Below are positions 41,401 to 60,900 of a DNA stretch of 62,000 nt, piece by piece. Every line of letters begins with the position of its first letter. Position 1 is the stretch's first letter. Under the pieces are notes generated by a model. That model was not told where the DNA came from, ran no database searches, and was given only the letters and a program-made list of their open reading frames with translations. The DNA is from Symbiodinium natans (lineage: Eukaryota; Sar; Dinophyceae; Suessiales; Symbiodiniaceae). Location of the stretch: contig CAJNDS010000041.1 in assembly GCA_905221605.1 (NCBI GenBank), positions 72,501 to 134,500 on the forward strand, given 5' to 3'. The position numbers and the translations under genes were made by a program.

Positions 41401-43426
41401 AACCCTAAACCCTAAACCCTATACCCTAAACCCTAAACCCTAAACCCTAAACCCTAAACTGCCTGACCTTCATATGCGTGGCAGACCTGGGGATGATTGC
41501 CTAGGACCCAGAGTAGGCCCTTGCTCCCCTTTCTTGTGGGGTTTAGGTTTCCCTTAGAAGCCCCTTTATTCCAAGAAGAGAGTAGGCCCTCGTTCCCCTT
41601 TTTTGTGGGGCTTAGGTTCCCTGATAAGCCCCTTTCAACCCAAAAAGAGCAGCCCCTTTTTTGTGGGGTTTAGGTTCCCCCTCGTTCCCTTTTTTGTGGG
41701 GCTTAGGTTCCCTTATAAGCCCCTTGAAGCCAAAAAGAGCAGCCCCTTTTTTTGTTCCTGGGCTGCTCTTGGGTCTAGTTGCCTTGGGCGAATATTGGCC
41801 AGTATGCTTGTTAGCATCATTCTCTTCTTATGTTGTAGCAGTTCCTCTTGTTAGTATGTATGTTATATACATATACATTTGGATCATTTGGGGTATCTAA
41901 AGTTGTTCCTCTTGCCGGTGTTTAATATTATGCTTTTTCTCTTTCAGCGATAAGGGTTCTGACAGTTTGTTTGATGCCGTATAGCCACTCAGATGTTTCT
42001 GGTTCTTCTCCATCAGCCATGACCTTTGGTTTGCTTCCATCGTTCCCGCAGCTGAAGCCTTGAGCAACCTTGCTCAACCCCAAGGGTTTGGTGTTTAGGG
42101 TTTAAGGTTTAGGGTTTAGGGGTTTAGGGTTTAGGGTTTAGGGTTTAGGGTTTAGGGTATACCTCAGACGCTAAACCCTTTGCGGTTGTAAAAAGCGCCT
42201 GTTGTAGGTTTGTGGGAACCTCGAGCGGAGATGTCCGAAGAGCCCCAGCCGTCCTGCGCCAGATCCGGGGCCCCCACATGCCCAGAGACTCCAAAACCCC
42301 TTAATTAAGGTATATCCCTTAAATGGTAGTAGGAACCCTAATATGATTTAAGGTATATTCCTTAATGAAGGAGTTTTGGAGTCTCTGGGTGCAGTCTCAG
42401 CAATATTGGTTTAGCAGGGACATACTGTAACTGACCCTGAAGGGCTTAGCAGCTGAGCGTTAAGGGTTTGGAAGGACTTGAAAGGGTTTAGGGTAAGACC
42501 ACAAGGGTTGCTTAAAAAAGCCGAAAAGCTGTAGGTGTGGATGCACCCTGAGCCCTTAAACCTAACCAAATCCAAGCCCCGAAACCTAGGGATGCGGAAA
42601 GAGCATATGGCGGTTTACGAAAACAGGGGACCCCCAATATCGACCCCCAAATAGTAGGATCCCCTTATACGAAGTACCCCAATAAGGTACCCCTAATATC
42701 GTAAACCCCCATATAAGAGGACCGAAGTGGTCGGCGGCGGCGGCGACAACGCCAGGCGTCGCGTGCGTGCTCTTGTGGCAGGGTTGTGTTTTGGGGGTTA
42801 GGGTTTGTGAGCACCTAAACTGAACCTTGAAGAACTCGGATCTGGCTGTTGGGTTTATGCATGGCGTTTGTTTGATGCTCAGAAGGTCACGGGCTTGTTG
42901 GGTTCATATTCGTGTAGTTCAGGGCACCAGAAACGGCCCCTAGTGTAGCTCGGCTCCCTGCCCCCCACATCTAAACGATGGAACTTCTAGTGGGCTTCCC
43001 TTGTTTAAGGTAAAGTGACTAATTGAGGGGCACTGGGTTAAGAGGCATTGGGCTTTACTTAACGGCTCTCATAACAACGAAAGATGACAAAGGAAACAGC
43101 CGGCCAGCATCGATCTCGCTCCGGCGGACAGCCATCATGTCCAACGAGCATCGAAAAACTTCCGCCTAGCATCGAAAAGCCTTTTACCCTATTCTTTAGG
43201 TTTTCCATATTATTACTAGTTGTCTATTCTCACTAGTTTTTGCCCTAAGACCCAAACCCTAAAGGTCCAAATAATTACAAAGTACAGCGCCCTGAATGTT
43301 AAGGGATCTTGGCCTCTTGAATGGGCCAGACTGCGCGGAAGGAAGCAGCGGTGGCGGCTGCGGAATGGCTCGGAGGTCGTGGTGGTGGGCGCCCCGGGGG
43401 GGGCGCTGTTGCAAGCTGGGGCTGAG
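30193..43426 (+). CDS. DEAD-box (DEVD) RNA helicase, 5' part: N-terminal extension and first half of RecA domain 1
   Basis: Exons: 30193-30248, 30651-30730, 31258-31294, 32027-32078, 32332-32385, 32523-32555, 33320-33390, 34114-34182, 34543-34597, 34962-35044, 36137-36224, 36953-37036, 38280-38309, 38768-38807, 40418-40488, 42720-42755, 43342-43426. Every acceptor is AG followed by G. Phases match except into 38280 and between 38807 and 40418, where small exons are probably missing (candidates 39621-39639 or about 39920). Motifs in order: NFFSRRSWEEAA (aromatic upstream of the Q motif), LPRPSRIQYQS (Q motif), NVVIADQSG joined to GSGKTLAYLLPLIQ (Walker A/motif I), VVAPTSDLVQQIAEVAR (motif Ia), TEVVGGGGDNAR (GG), SEVVVVGAPGG (motif Ib region). 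The enzyme unwinds RNA with ATP. The Gln-Ser-Gly-Ser-Gly-Lys-Thr context resembles plant RH50/RH39-type organellar helicases, but subfamily and location are inference. The upstream exons read LENEEARFLDENMDEAL and RQLYRDLPKKEWPQLYPHY and have no known domain; no start codon was fixed. The donor at 43427 is GT. Confidence 0.85.
31061..31200 (-). repeat. CCCTAAA array, about 19-20 units
   Basis: Perfect heptamers in the 3' part of the intron before exon 31258. Confidence 0.97.
31325..31402 (+). repeat. TTTAGGG array
   Basis: About ten units, 30 bases after exon 31258-31294. Confidence 0.95.
31436..31557. mobile_element. Family C TIR element
   Basis: CACTTGAAGGCTCATTGGTACTT on the left; GTACCCATGAAACTCCAAGTG on the right is its near inverse. 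AAGTAGGG lies just inside the left end. Confidence 0.75.
31627..31738. mobile_element. Family A TIR element, reverse orientation
   Basis: GATATGGGGGTTTTACGATAA on the left and TTCGTAAACTCCCGTATC on the right. Interior GGGATCCTACTATTATGGGG is the complement of the family core. Confidence 0.85.
32146..32206 (+). mobile_element. Family G element
   Basis: AGGGGTCGGAAAATATGACTC through TAGTATTCCCTTGGGGCCC. Compare 30751-30812 (GGGGTCGGAAGAATTG, TAGTATTCCCTTATTAGGTCCC). Confidence 0.55.
32202..32349 (+). repeat. Tandem duplication spanning a 3' splice site
   Basis: ATAATTCAATTCTACTACAA through TTCAG and the exon start GTTCTAGAAGCCAGTGGC is present twice (79 and 69 bases; the first copy has a longer C run). 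The second copy leads into the open exon 32332-32385. Confidence 0.9.
32418..32465 (+). repeat. TTTAGGG array
   Basis: About six units after exon 32332-32385. Confidence 0.93.
32765..32810 (+). repeat. TTTAGGG array
   Basis: Six units in the 5' half of the intron before exon 33320. Confidence 0.93.
33170..33310 (-). repeat. CCCCAAA/CCCTAAA array
   Basis: C-rich units ending 10 bases before exon 33320. Confidence 0.93.
33422..34075. repeat. Intron with TTTAGGG at its 5' end and CCCTACA/CCCTAAA at its 3' end
   Basis: (TTTAGGG) about 18 units at 33422-33555, CCCTACA then CCCTAAA at 33975-34075, in the helicase intron 33391-34113. A family A element sits between them at 33891-33967. Confidence 0.93.
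33891..33967. mobile_element. Family A TIR element, degraded
   Basis: CATGGGGTTTTCTGATGTTCGGGG on the left and CACTTTCGTAAACCC on the right. Confidence 0.55.
34430..34530 (-). repeat. CCCTAAA array
   Basis: Degenerate then perfect units just before exon 34543. Confidence 0.9.
35335..35415. repeat. TA and GATA microsatellites
   Basis: TA run followed by about ten GATA units. Confidence 0.95.
35630..35870 (+). repeat. C-rich tract with periodic G, A or T
   Basis: Nearly pure C with scattered CG and CA; polyproline and polyglycine frames are artefacts. It lies inside the helicase intron 35045-36136. Confidence 0.95.
36770..36910 (-). repeat. CCCCAAA array switching to CCCTAAA
   Basis: About thirteen CCCCAAA units then six CCCTAAA units, ending about 40 bases before exon 36953 (Q motif). 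Confidence 0.97.
37037..37215 (+). repeat. TTTAGGG/TTCAGGGG array starting at a donor
   Basis: Exon 36953-37036 ends CTGAGG and runs directly into GTTTAGGG. Later units are homogenised GGTTCAGG octamers. Confidence 0.93.
37216..38258. other. AT-richer island and loose repeats in a helicase intron
   Basis: 37216-37660 is CA-rich unique DNA free of heptamers, with a 146-codon minus-strand frame and overlapping plus-strand frames. None shows a recognisable domain. Confidence 0.5.
39290..39535 (-). repeat. CCCTCTAAA 9-mer array
   Basis: About 26 units of AAACCCTCT with a few CCTCTAAAG variants: a two-base expansion of the telomere-type unit. The Lys-Pro-Ser repeat frame is an artefact. Confidence 0.97.
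40059..40114. mobile_element. Family A TIR element, short form
   Basis: CATATGGTGGTTTCCGAAATTAGGG on the left and ATCGTAAACTCCCATAT on the right, only about 56 bp: an internally deleted copy. Confidence 0.7.
40590..40666 (-). mobile_element. Family G element, reverse copy
   Basis: GGACCACAAGGGAATACTAA and TTTTCCCGACCCCCATAG are the complement of the family G core. Confidence 0.55.
40672..40756. repeat. Long inverted repeat
   Basis: GAACCCAAGACTTTTTTGTAGGTT on the left; AACCTACAAAAAAGTAGGTCTTGGGTTC on the right, with a short T/A-rich centre. Confidence 0.85.
41358..41460 (-). repeat. CCCTAAA array
   Basis: About 14 units inside the 2.2-kb helicase intron 40489-42719. Confidence 0.95.
41505..41756 (+). 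repeat. Family H tandem repeat
   Basis: Three to four copies of TTGTGGGGTTTAGGTTCCC and TTATAAGCCCCTTT plus CCAAAAAGAGCAGCCCC. Related single copies lie at 18357-18425, 24905-24960 and 25912-25965. Confidence 0.75.
42090..42160 (+). repeat. TTTAGGG array
   Basis: About nine units. Confidence 0.95.
42281..42389. mobile_element. Family F TIR element, 109 bp
   Basis: CCCAGAGACTCCAAAAC on the left is exactly inverted by GTTTTGGAGTCTCTGGG at 42373-42389; TTAATTAAGGTATAT and ATTTAAGGTATATTCC lie inside. Confidence 0.85.
42605..42714. mobile_element. Family A TIR element abutting a 3' splice site
   Basis: ATATGGCGGTTTACGAAAA on the left and ATCGTAAACCCCCATAT on the right. Five bases (AAGAG) separate its end from the helicase exon at 42720, so the element forms the last part of the intron. 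Confidence 0.88.
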
Positions 43427-43823
43427 GTCTAAGGGCTAAGGCCTTATAGGGCTTCGGGCTTCGGGCTTCGGGCTTGGGGTTTAAGGTCTAGGGTTTAGGG
43501 CAGATTTTGGGCCTCTTGGTGCGTTTGAGTTTTTCAATGGCGGAGCTGTCAGAGCACGGGACCTTCTAAAGCAAGAGGACAATGCTGGTTAGGTACCAAT
43601 AGGTATCCCTGCCTACAACGTCTTCAAGGATCCTCCCCTCACCGTAACCCAACAAACCTGCACTCAACCCTCAAAACTCGAAAGCGAACCCTTAAACCCT
43701 TAAGCCCTCAAGAGGCACAAGCCTCTCGAACCCTACGTTCTCGGGTGCCTTCAGGCTCAAAAGCAGCGACAGTCGACTTAAGTTTTGCCCCGCGGACGCT
43801 GAGAAAGCCGTGTGCCCGAAGCC
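43427..43823 (+). promoter_or_regulatory. Region upstream of HSP90 inside the helicase intron
   Basis: It begins with TTTAGGG-like units (43441-43505), then mixed sequence. It must hold the HSP90 5' end, presumably a spliced-leader acceptor AG; several AG candidates lie at 43757-43812 but none can be chosen. No TATA element is apparent. Confidence 0.4.
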
Positions 43824-53727
<9,904 letters not shown>

Positions 53728-54996
53728 GCTTTTCAATGTGAGGTGCGGATGTGCTGCACCTTGAGAATTCGCGAGTAGGGGCTGAGCTTTAGTGCCCGGC
53801 CGCTGGAAGAGACTCATGCCACAGACCGCAGGCCAGCGACAGATGTGCCTGAGAAACAGCTTGCTTCAGCCTCACCCCGAACCCCTAAACCCCGCGCAAT
53901 TCCTCAATTGTGGTCGCTTTTTTTGTTTGGGGGTGGTCCTGCTGTAATTGGGCCTTTGAAACTAGCGAGCCCCCGAAACTCCAAACCGCCGAACCCTAAT
54001 AAACACCTGAAAAACACCCTAAATTAAACACGTAAAACCCTAAAGCCCTACAACCCGAAACCCCTCCGCACCTAAAACCCCAAAGCCCTGCAACCCAAAA
54101 CCCCCAAACACCCGTAACCCTCAAGCCCCCAGACCGCACCTTGCCACGCAAGGCCACACCCGGACGCCTCAAGTTTTTCATGGAGGAGGCCAGGAGGGGG
54201 GGGTTTAAGCCTTGGGGCGCAATTAGTGGGGAGTGTTAGGGTTACGTACCCCGCCTTGAGCCCCCCTCTCTTAAGAACTCGAGAACGGGAGGGCGGAGCC
54301 TTTTTGTTGGGGGAGCTTCGGGCTCGTCAAGGTTTGGGGGTTCAGGGGTTTAGGGTTTCCGGGTTCGGCGTTGAGGGTTTCAGGGTTTGGGTTTTGGGGG
54401 TGCTTGGCTTGGGGTTTCGGGGTTTCGTTGTTTAGGGTTTCGGGGTTTCAGGATTTGGGGTTTCGGGTTTTGGGGGGCGGTTTGGGGTTTAATGGGGGCT
54501 TTAGGTTTCAGGCATCTCGGGCCTTCCGGTTTAGGGCTTCCCGTGAAGTCCTCTCTGGTTGGGTCTTAGCTTCTTCGGGGTGGTTCGGGCGGGTGGCATA
54601 GGGGTTTAGAAGGTCTAGGGTTTATCGGGGCTGTTGTTATTTGGGGGTCAGATGGGGGAGCGGGGTGGGGCTCTACAGGTTTGCAAGCCCCGAACCCTAA
54701 AAACCCTAAACCCTAAACCCTACACCCTAAACCCTAAACCCTAAACCCTAAACCCTAAACCGAAAACCGCGCATAAAGCAAGCCGAGGGCTGTTCTTGTT
54801 GCTCCCTGAGCCCCGAAACTTGAGGGTTTAGGGTTTAGGGCCTTTAGGGTTTAGGGCTTCAAGGTTTGTTGGGGTTCTTGCTCTGGGTTTGTGGGGTAAC
54901 CCTCAACCCTCAACCCTCAACCCTAAACCCTAAACCCTAAACCCTAAAGCCTCAACCCTAGACCCCACCCCAAACCGTGAGCCAGAAGCCGGCCAG
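53728..54996 (+). other. HSP90 3' flank and remaining helicase intron
   Basis: No AATAAA-like signal stands out after the HSP90 stop. TTTAGGG/TTTCGGG words lie at 54330-54500, and CCCTAAA at 54690-54762 and 54900-54950, the latter directly before the helicase exon at 54997, as at other intron 3' ends. Confidence 0.6.
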
Positions 54997-57900
54997 GACT
55001 ACGTCGTGCAGAAGGAGACATGGCAGCACGTCAAAGCCTTGGTCATTGACGAGGACCCGGAGGGTTTACGGTTTAGGGTTTAGGGTACAAATCCGTTGCT
55101 TGAGGACACCGCGTAGTAAGAAGATTCAGTACCCTCCCATAGTTTGATCATGATGAGAATTCGAACATGACAAGAGTGGCAACGCTAAGAAGAGAGAAAG
55201 TAAAGGCTCCACCCCAAATTTCACACCCGCATATGATATGTTCTTAGGGGCCCCATTCGACCCTAAACCCCCCAGGAGATTCGAAGAGAGCTGTGGGAGC
55301 CTGTCGAGGGTGAGACCCTGAAACCCGAACCGAACCCCACAGTTCCTCAAATCTTGAAGGCCGGGTTCGCAGTCCCCCCCCCCCCCCCCTCCCCAAAAAA
55401 AAAAAACAAAAAAACACGAACGGGCATTTCCCAAAGGACGGCTCCCGAGCCAACTCCCGAAACCCCAATCCCTAAACCCTAAACCCTAAACCCTGTTTTC
55501 GGAAAACCCCCCCCAGATGGAGCCCCAAGTCCCGGGCGCAGGTCGATACGCTGGTGGGCGAGGACTCGCCGAACCCGATGTTTGACCTTAAAGCAGAGCT
55601 TTGAGCCCAGGGGGCTTATTCATGGCGACGAAGAATGGCCTCAGGGTTTAGGCTTTGGAGTTTAGGTTGGCGGTTCATGGGTACTTAGAAGTAGGGCAAC
55701 TATGGCTATAACCTTGCTAAGGGTCCTACTTAGAAGTCCCTATGAACCTCCAGGTAGGGTTTCGGGGGAGGGGGGGGTGGGTCAGGGAGACCGGGTCTAG
55801 GGTTGAAGGCTGAAGGCTTAGGGTTTAGAGGGTTTAAGGGGGGGAGGGTGGTCGAGTGGGGGCGTTTGTTTTTTAGGGTTGTCGGTTACTGCAGGGCTTA
55901 GGGTTTAGTGTTGGAACTGTCGCCTCCTGTAGGCATCCAGCTTGAGGGCTCAAGAAGGGCTGTACTGCCTCGTCGCCCGGTGCTCTTCATAAGCTACAGA
56001 AAGCAGGCGATTTCAAACCCTAAGCCCGCACCCGCACCAGTAAAGCCACCATCCCCTGACAAGCCTGAAATCCTAAACATCAACCGTTAAGTCCCTGAGG
56101 TCCTAAACCAAACCCCAGTTGAACCCTAAACGCTAAGCCCACTTCAATGCCCCAAAGGCTGCCGCCAGACCTGCAGTGGGTCTTCGTCACCGCCACAGTG
56201 TCGGAGGCAAGCCCACAGGGGTTTAGGGTTTAGGGTTTAGGGTTAGGGTTTAGGGTTTAGGGTTTAGGGTTTAGGGTTTAGGGCTTAGGGAACCTCCATC
56301 GTTTTTGGAGCCCTCAAGCCCGAAACCTTTACCCCAAAAGATATACAGGAAAGCTCTAAACCTTAGACACTAGGCCCTAAACGATCTCTTGGGTGTTTTG
56401 GGTGTTTGAGTGTTTCACTTTCGGGCTTGACTAAGGGAGCCCTGAGCCCGCTCTTTTGCTTAAGGGTTTGGATGTAGAGCCTCCTTCACCTTCAGGGTGG
56501 GTGCCCCCTTGAACCCTGAACCCTACATTCTAAACCCTAAGCCCTTGACCCTTAACCCTAAGACCTAAACACCCAACCCTAAACTCCAAGACCTAGACCT
56601 AAACCCCAAACCGCAACTCATACGCCCTTGCTTGGACATAGCTTTCGTCGCAGTCTATGCGTCTCTTGGGCTTCTTTGGCCCTATTTCCTGTCGAGGATG
56701 CCGGTCCCAACGCCCGAAGAATCCTAGAAGCCTAAACGAAGTCTTGTGTTACGCCTCCTTAGGTGCTTTTAACTATGCCTTCGAAGCTTAAAATCCTTCT
56801 AGTATAGGCCTTCTTCGATGGTGTTCATACCTTCAGAACCCACCCCTCCCCCTCCTAAAGTCTACACCAGAGACTCTCAAGCCTAAACCCGAAACCCTGC
56901 CCGACTCATGCAAACCCGTTATCGGCCTTGGCGGCTCCCACCCTAAGCCCTCTTGAGCCCGACAAACGGGAAGGTCTTGGCGCCAAAGCCCGGGCTTTGG
57001 CTTGAAGTTTTGAGTTTAGGGTTTAGGGTTTAGGGTTTAGGGTTTAGGGTTGCTTACATAGTAGGGAGCCGGGCATTGAGGGGCTTCAGCGGGCTTCCGG
57101 GGGCGTCAGAGGGGCGTTGGGGGGCTTTGGGGTTGAGCTAGGGCCAGGGGGTTCGGGGTGTAGGGGTTTAGGTCCCCTAAACCCTAAACCCTAAACCCTA
57201 AACCCTAAACCCTAAACCCTAAACCCTAAACCCTAAACCCTAAACCCTAAACCCTAAACCCTAAATTCGAGGGTTTAGAATCTGGGGTGCGACCAGGCGG
57301 CCAAGAAGGAGATTCGGATGCTGAAGGCTGGGACTTGGCTGGGTTCTCCAAAGCATGGGTCTTCGCGGGGGCGTACGGGGTGCAATGGTGCTTTCATGTC
57401 GGTTAGGGTTTAGGGTTTAGGGTTTAAGGTTCAGGGTTCAGGGCGTTTAGGGCTTAGGGTTTGCCCCAAAAAGGACCAGGATCTAAGCAGCTGGCCATGT
57501 GGGGGGGCTTAGGGTGTCTCCTGGTGGCATTTTCCCGCATCTGCGTTTATCCTCAACCCAGCGAAGCTAATCTCCTAAAGCCGGGAGCCCTATGCATCAC
57601 TTACCCTGGACCCTCCTGCGGGGCTCGGGCTCAGGGCCAGTTGCAGATGGAGGCCAATGATATGGGCCTGAGGACGCGCCCGGGCGTTGCGTTAGGTCTG
57701 GGCTTAGGGCTGCTGGGGTGCAGGTGCTAGTATTCAGGTTCGGGGGCTTTGGTACTTTTGGGATTTGTTCTGGGATTTTCGGGGTTAGAGGATGCCCCAT
57801 GTCCCAAACCTTGTAGGGAAGTCGGGAATTCCCCAAAACCCCAAAAAGTCCGCAGCGGCCCCTGGTTACAATGAAGCCCCCTTAGGCCGAAGCGGGTGTG

Positions 57901-60900
57901 GGACTCAGCCAAATGTGCGGGCCCTGAAGATACAGTAACCGATGATGGAAAGCCCCGAGATTCGCTAGATAGGCCCTTGCCTACTTATAAGGTGTATGGT
58001 GCCATCAGCTTTAGAAATCCAAAGCTCTCAGCCCCCAGACAACACAGGTGCTTCAGACTGTGCCCACTACGATCCCACTGCATCATGTGTGACAACGACT
58101 GCATACTGGCTGCCTCTTCCACAAAATTGGCTTAGTAGGCTTTGAATGTCTGGTAGGCTGCGCCCTATCAACAAGATGTCAAGAAGCCAAAGACACTTCA
58201 CCTTTGACGTGTATCTGTATACTATCCACGCTTACACGACTACACTAACTTCTATACATGACACTGGGTCATATCCTAACCACACGCTGAAGCAACTGGG
58301 TGTTGCCGGAACTGCTCCCGGCGCCGAAAATGACGACAGATGCTGGTAGCTTTGCGCTACTTCGTAGCCCTAAGCACTCCACCCTGTTAGGTTCTTTAGC
58401 TGTGCAGGGCAAGTAGCAGGTAAGTAGCAACAGGCATGTTCTGCTTATTTGTGAGCACAGTGAGCACCCCGCGCAAGGAAGGACGGCCAGGTCGTGTGGA
58501 CCCGAGGCTCCGCTCATCTAGGGTTCAGGGGTGGTTAGTTTAGGGTTTAGGGTTTAGGGTTTAGGGGTTTAGGGTTTAGGGTTTAGGGTCACTTTTTGGG
58601 GGTTTAGGGCTTATCGAGGTTGACAGTTTTGGGGTTTTGAGGTGCAGGTAGGAAGCCCCAAAATTCTGAACCAGGTCGTATTTGGGGGGATTCCCTTATA
58701 TAATGAGGACCCCAACAAAGGTACTCCGAAGTTCGGAAGCCACCATGTTGCATTTTGATCACGAGAGCTCCTCGTCTGTGTTTCGTACGAGTTTTTGAGG
58801 GCTTCTCCATTGCAGTAAGGCACACTGGAGCCCAACAAGCCACCAACATTTTTGTTAAACCCTAAACTTTCAACCCTTAACTCTAAACCCTTAACCCTAA
58901 ACCCTTAACCCAAAAGCCTAAACCCTAAAGCGCCCCAAGACCCGTAAACTCCCTTAAACCCCAACACCCTAAACACCGATCACCTCCATGCCCCTCAGCC
59001 CCTAATCCTCTCAACTCCTACTCAACCCCCTCACATCCTGAACCCCTCAACCGCAAAGCCCCTAAGCCTTCAGCCCCCAAAGCCCCGAAGCCCCTGAGCC
59101 CCTGAACCTGCTTGCTGCGCAATCAGGCCCTGGGCTCCACCGCGTGCCAGTGAACTGCCTGCGCCCTGGAGAGGTTTAGGGAAGCTGGGGGCTTGCGGCT
59201 TCAGGGGGCTTAAAGTTTAGGGTTTTGGGGGGTTTAGGTTCGTAGGGTCTAGGACTAGCATGGGGAATATTGCTCGCCATGCTTTCTGCGTCGCTTGAAG
59301 TGTGCGTGCTTGTCTGCGAGAAAGCGGGTTCAAGCCAGCCAGGCAGCAGGTAAATGGAGAAGGAAAATACCCGCACTGTAGTCCTGAGAGAAAAGGCACC
59401 TGGGATCGTGGTGTCGGGTTTAAGGCTTGAACAAGGTTCAAGGCTTGGCTCCCCACCAACTATTCTCCTAATGTTGAGTCAGGGTGTCAAGTGAGTACCA
59501 ACCTGCAGTTAAGAAGAATCCTCAAAGCTACTACATTGTCCAAACCCTGATGTTTCCGGCTACTGCCCGTGGCTACGAGAGCATCTAGGTCTTGAATGAA
59601 TCTTTCTGGCATGCAAAGCCCTAATCCCGAAACCCTAAACCCTAAACCCTAATCCCTAAACCCTAAACCCTAAACCCCAAACATGTCAGGTGAGCACGTC
59701 CTGATCGACTGCACCCCCAGACGGTTGTACGAACTTCCGAACTGGCCGCTTGGCCATGTGACTTCGCCACACCATCTGACTATTGCAACTGGATCAGTTG
59801 GCAGCCCAGGGGGAGCATGAATGGTGGTACCCTCAAATTTCACGTACAACACCCCACAAAGGCCTGGATCCCAAGCCCCCGAAACCCTGATCCCAAGACC
59901 CCTAAACCCTAAACCCTAAACCCTAAACCCTAAACCCTAAACCCTGAACCCCGAACCCTGAACCCTGAAGCCCTAAACCCTAAACCCTCAACCCTCAACC
60001 CTCAACCCTCAACCCTAAACCCTCAACCCTAAAGCCTAAAGCCCTAAACCCTAAACCCTAAACCCAAAAGCCCTAGACCTCCACAATGTGGCGGAGCACA
60101 GCCACCCCTCATTGCAATGGTTAGGGTTGAGGGCTTAGCGTTGAGGGTTTAGAAAATATGCCTTAGCTTGCGTAGCACCGTCAGGCTTTTGGTTGTGGAC
60201 TCCAGGGGTATAGAGTCCTGAACCAAAGCGGTATTGGGCTCCCTGGAAGACCAAACCTTAAACCCTAAACCCCAAACCCCAAACCCCAAACCTAAACCCC
60301 AAACCCCGAACCCTAATGCCGCGACCCCACCAGCTCTCACCAGGCAGCGCCTGGACGCGGTGATGAAATCCAAGCTTAGCGCGCTGGCCGGGGTCTCGTT
60401 GTATGTGCAGAAATGGGTTTAGGGTTTGAGGTTTGGGCTTCCCGTCTTTACGACCTCAGTCGCTCCAAGTACGGAAGTGGTTACGGGAACCCCAAACCCT
60501 AAACCCTCCCTCAACCCTAAACCCTTGGGGTTTAGGGCTTTGGGGCAGAATCTTCGAGTCATTTAGGGGGAACTGAGGCTTTGGACCTAAGCCCATCTAA
60601 GCCCTAGAGGTTTAGGGTTTGGGGTTTAGGGTTCAGGGCTTAGGGTTCCTGTTGCCAAAAGGCCTGGCACCTGGAGAAGGGGGTCCTCCGCGACGAAAGC
60701 GACAACCGCGTCGGGGGACTCCGGCGCCCTTCAATTTTTTTGGGGGGCGGCTCCGAAAGGGTCTTCTGGGTTTTATTTCATGAATGCTAGGGTTTTGCGA
60801 ATGGACCCTAAACCCGAAACCCTAAACCCTAAGTCTTAAACCTGAGTCCTAAAGTTTTAGGGTCCTAGGATTTGGCGGTTTCAGGGCGTCGGGTTATGCA

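Noticed and set aside
43342-43432. Helicase ending at the TAA after GAGGTC (truncated gene)
   Set aside because: GAG|GTCTAA reads better as exon end plus GT donor, because the missing motifs II-IV resume in phase at 54997.
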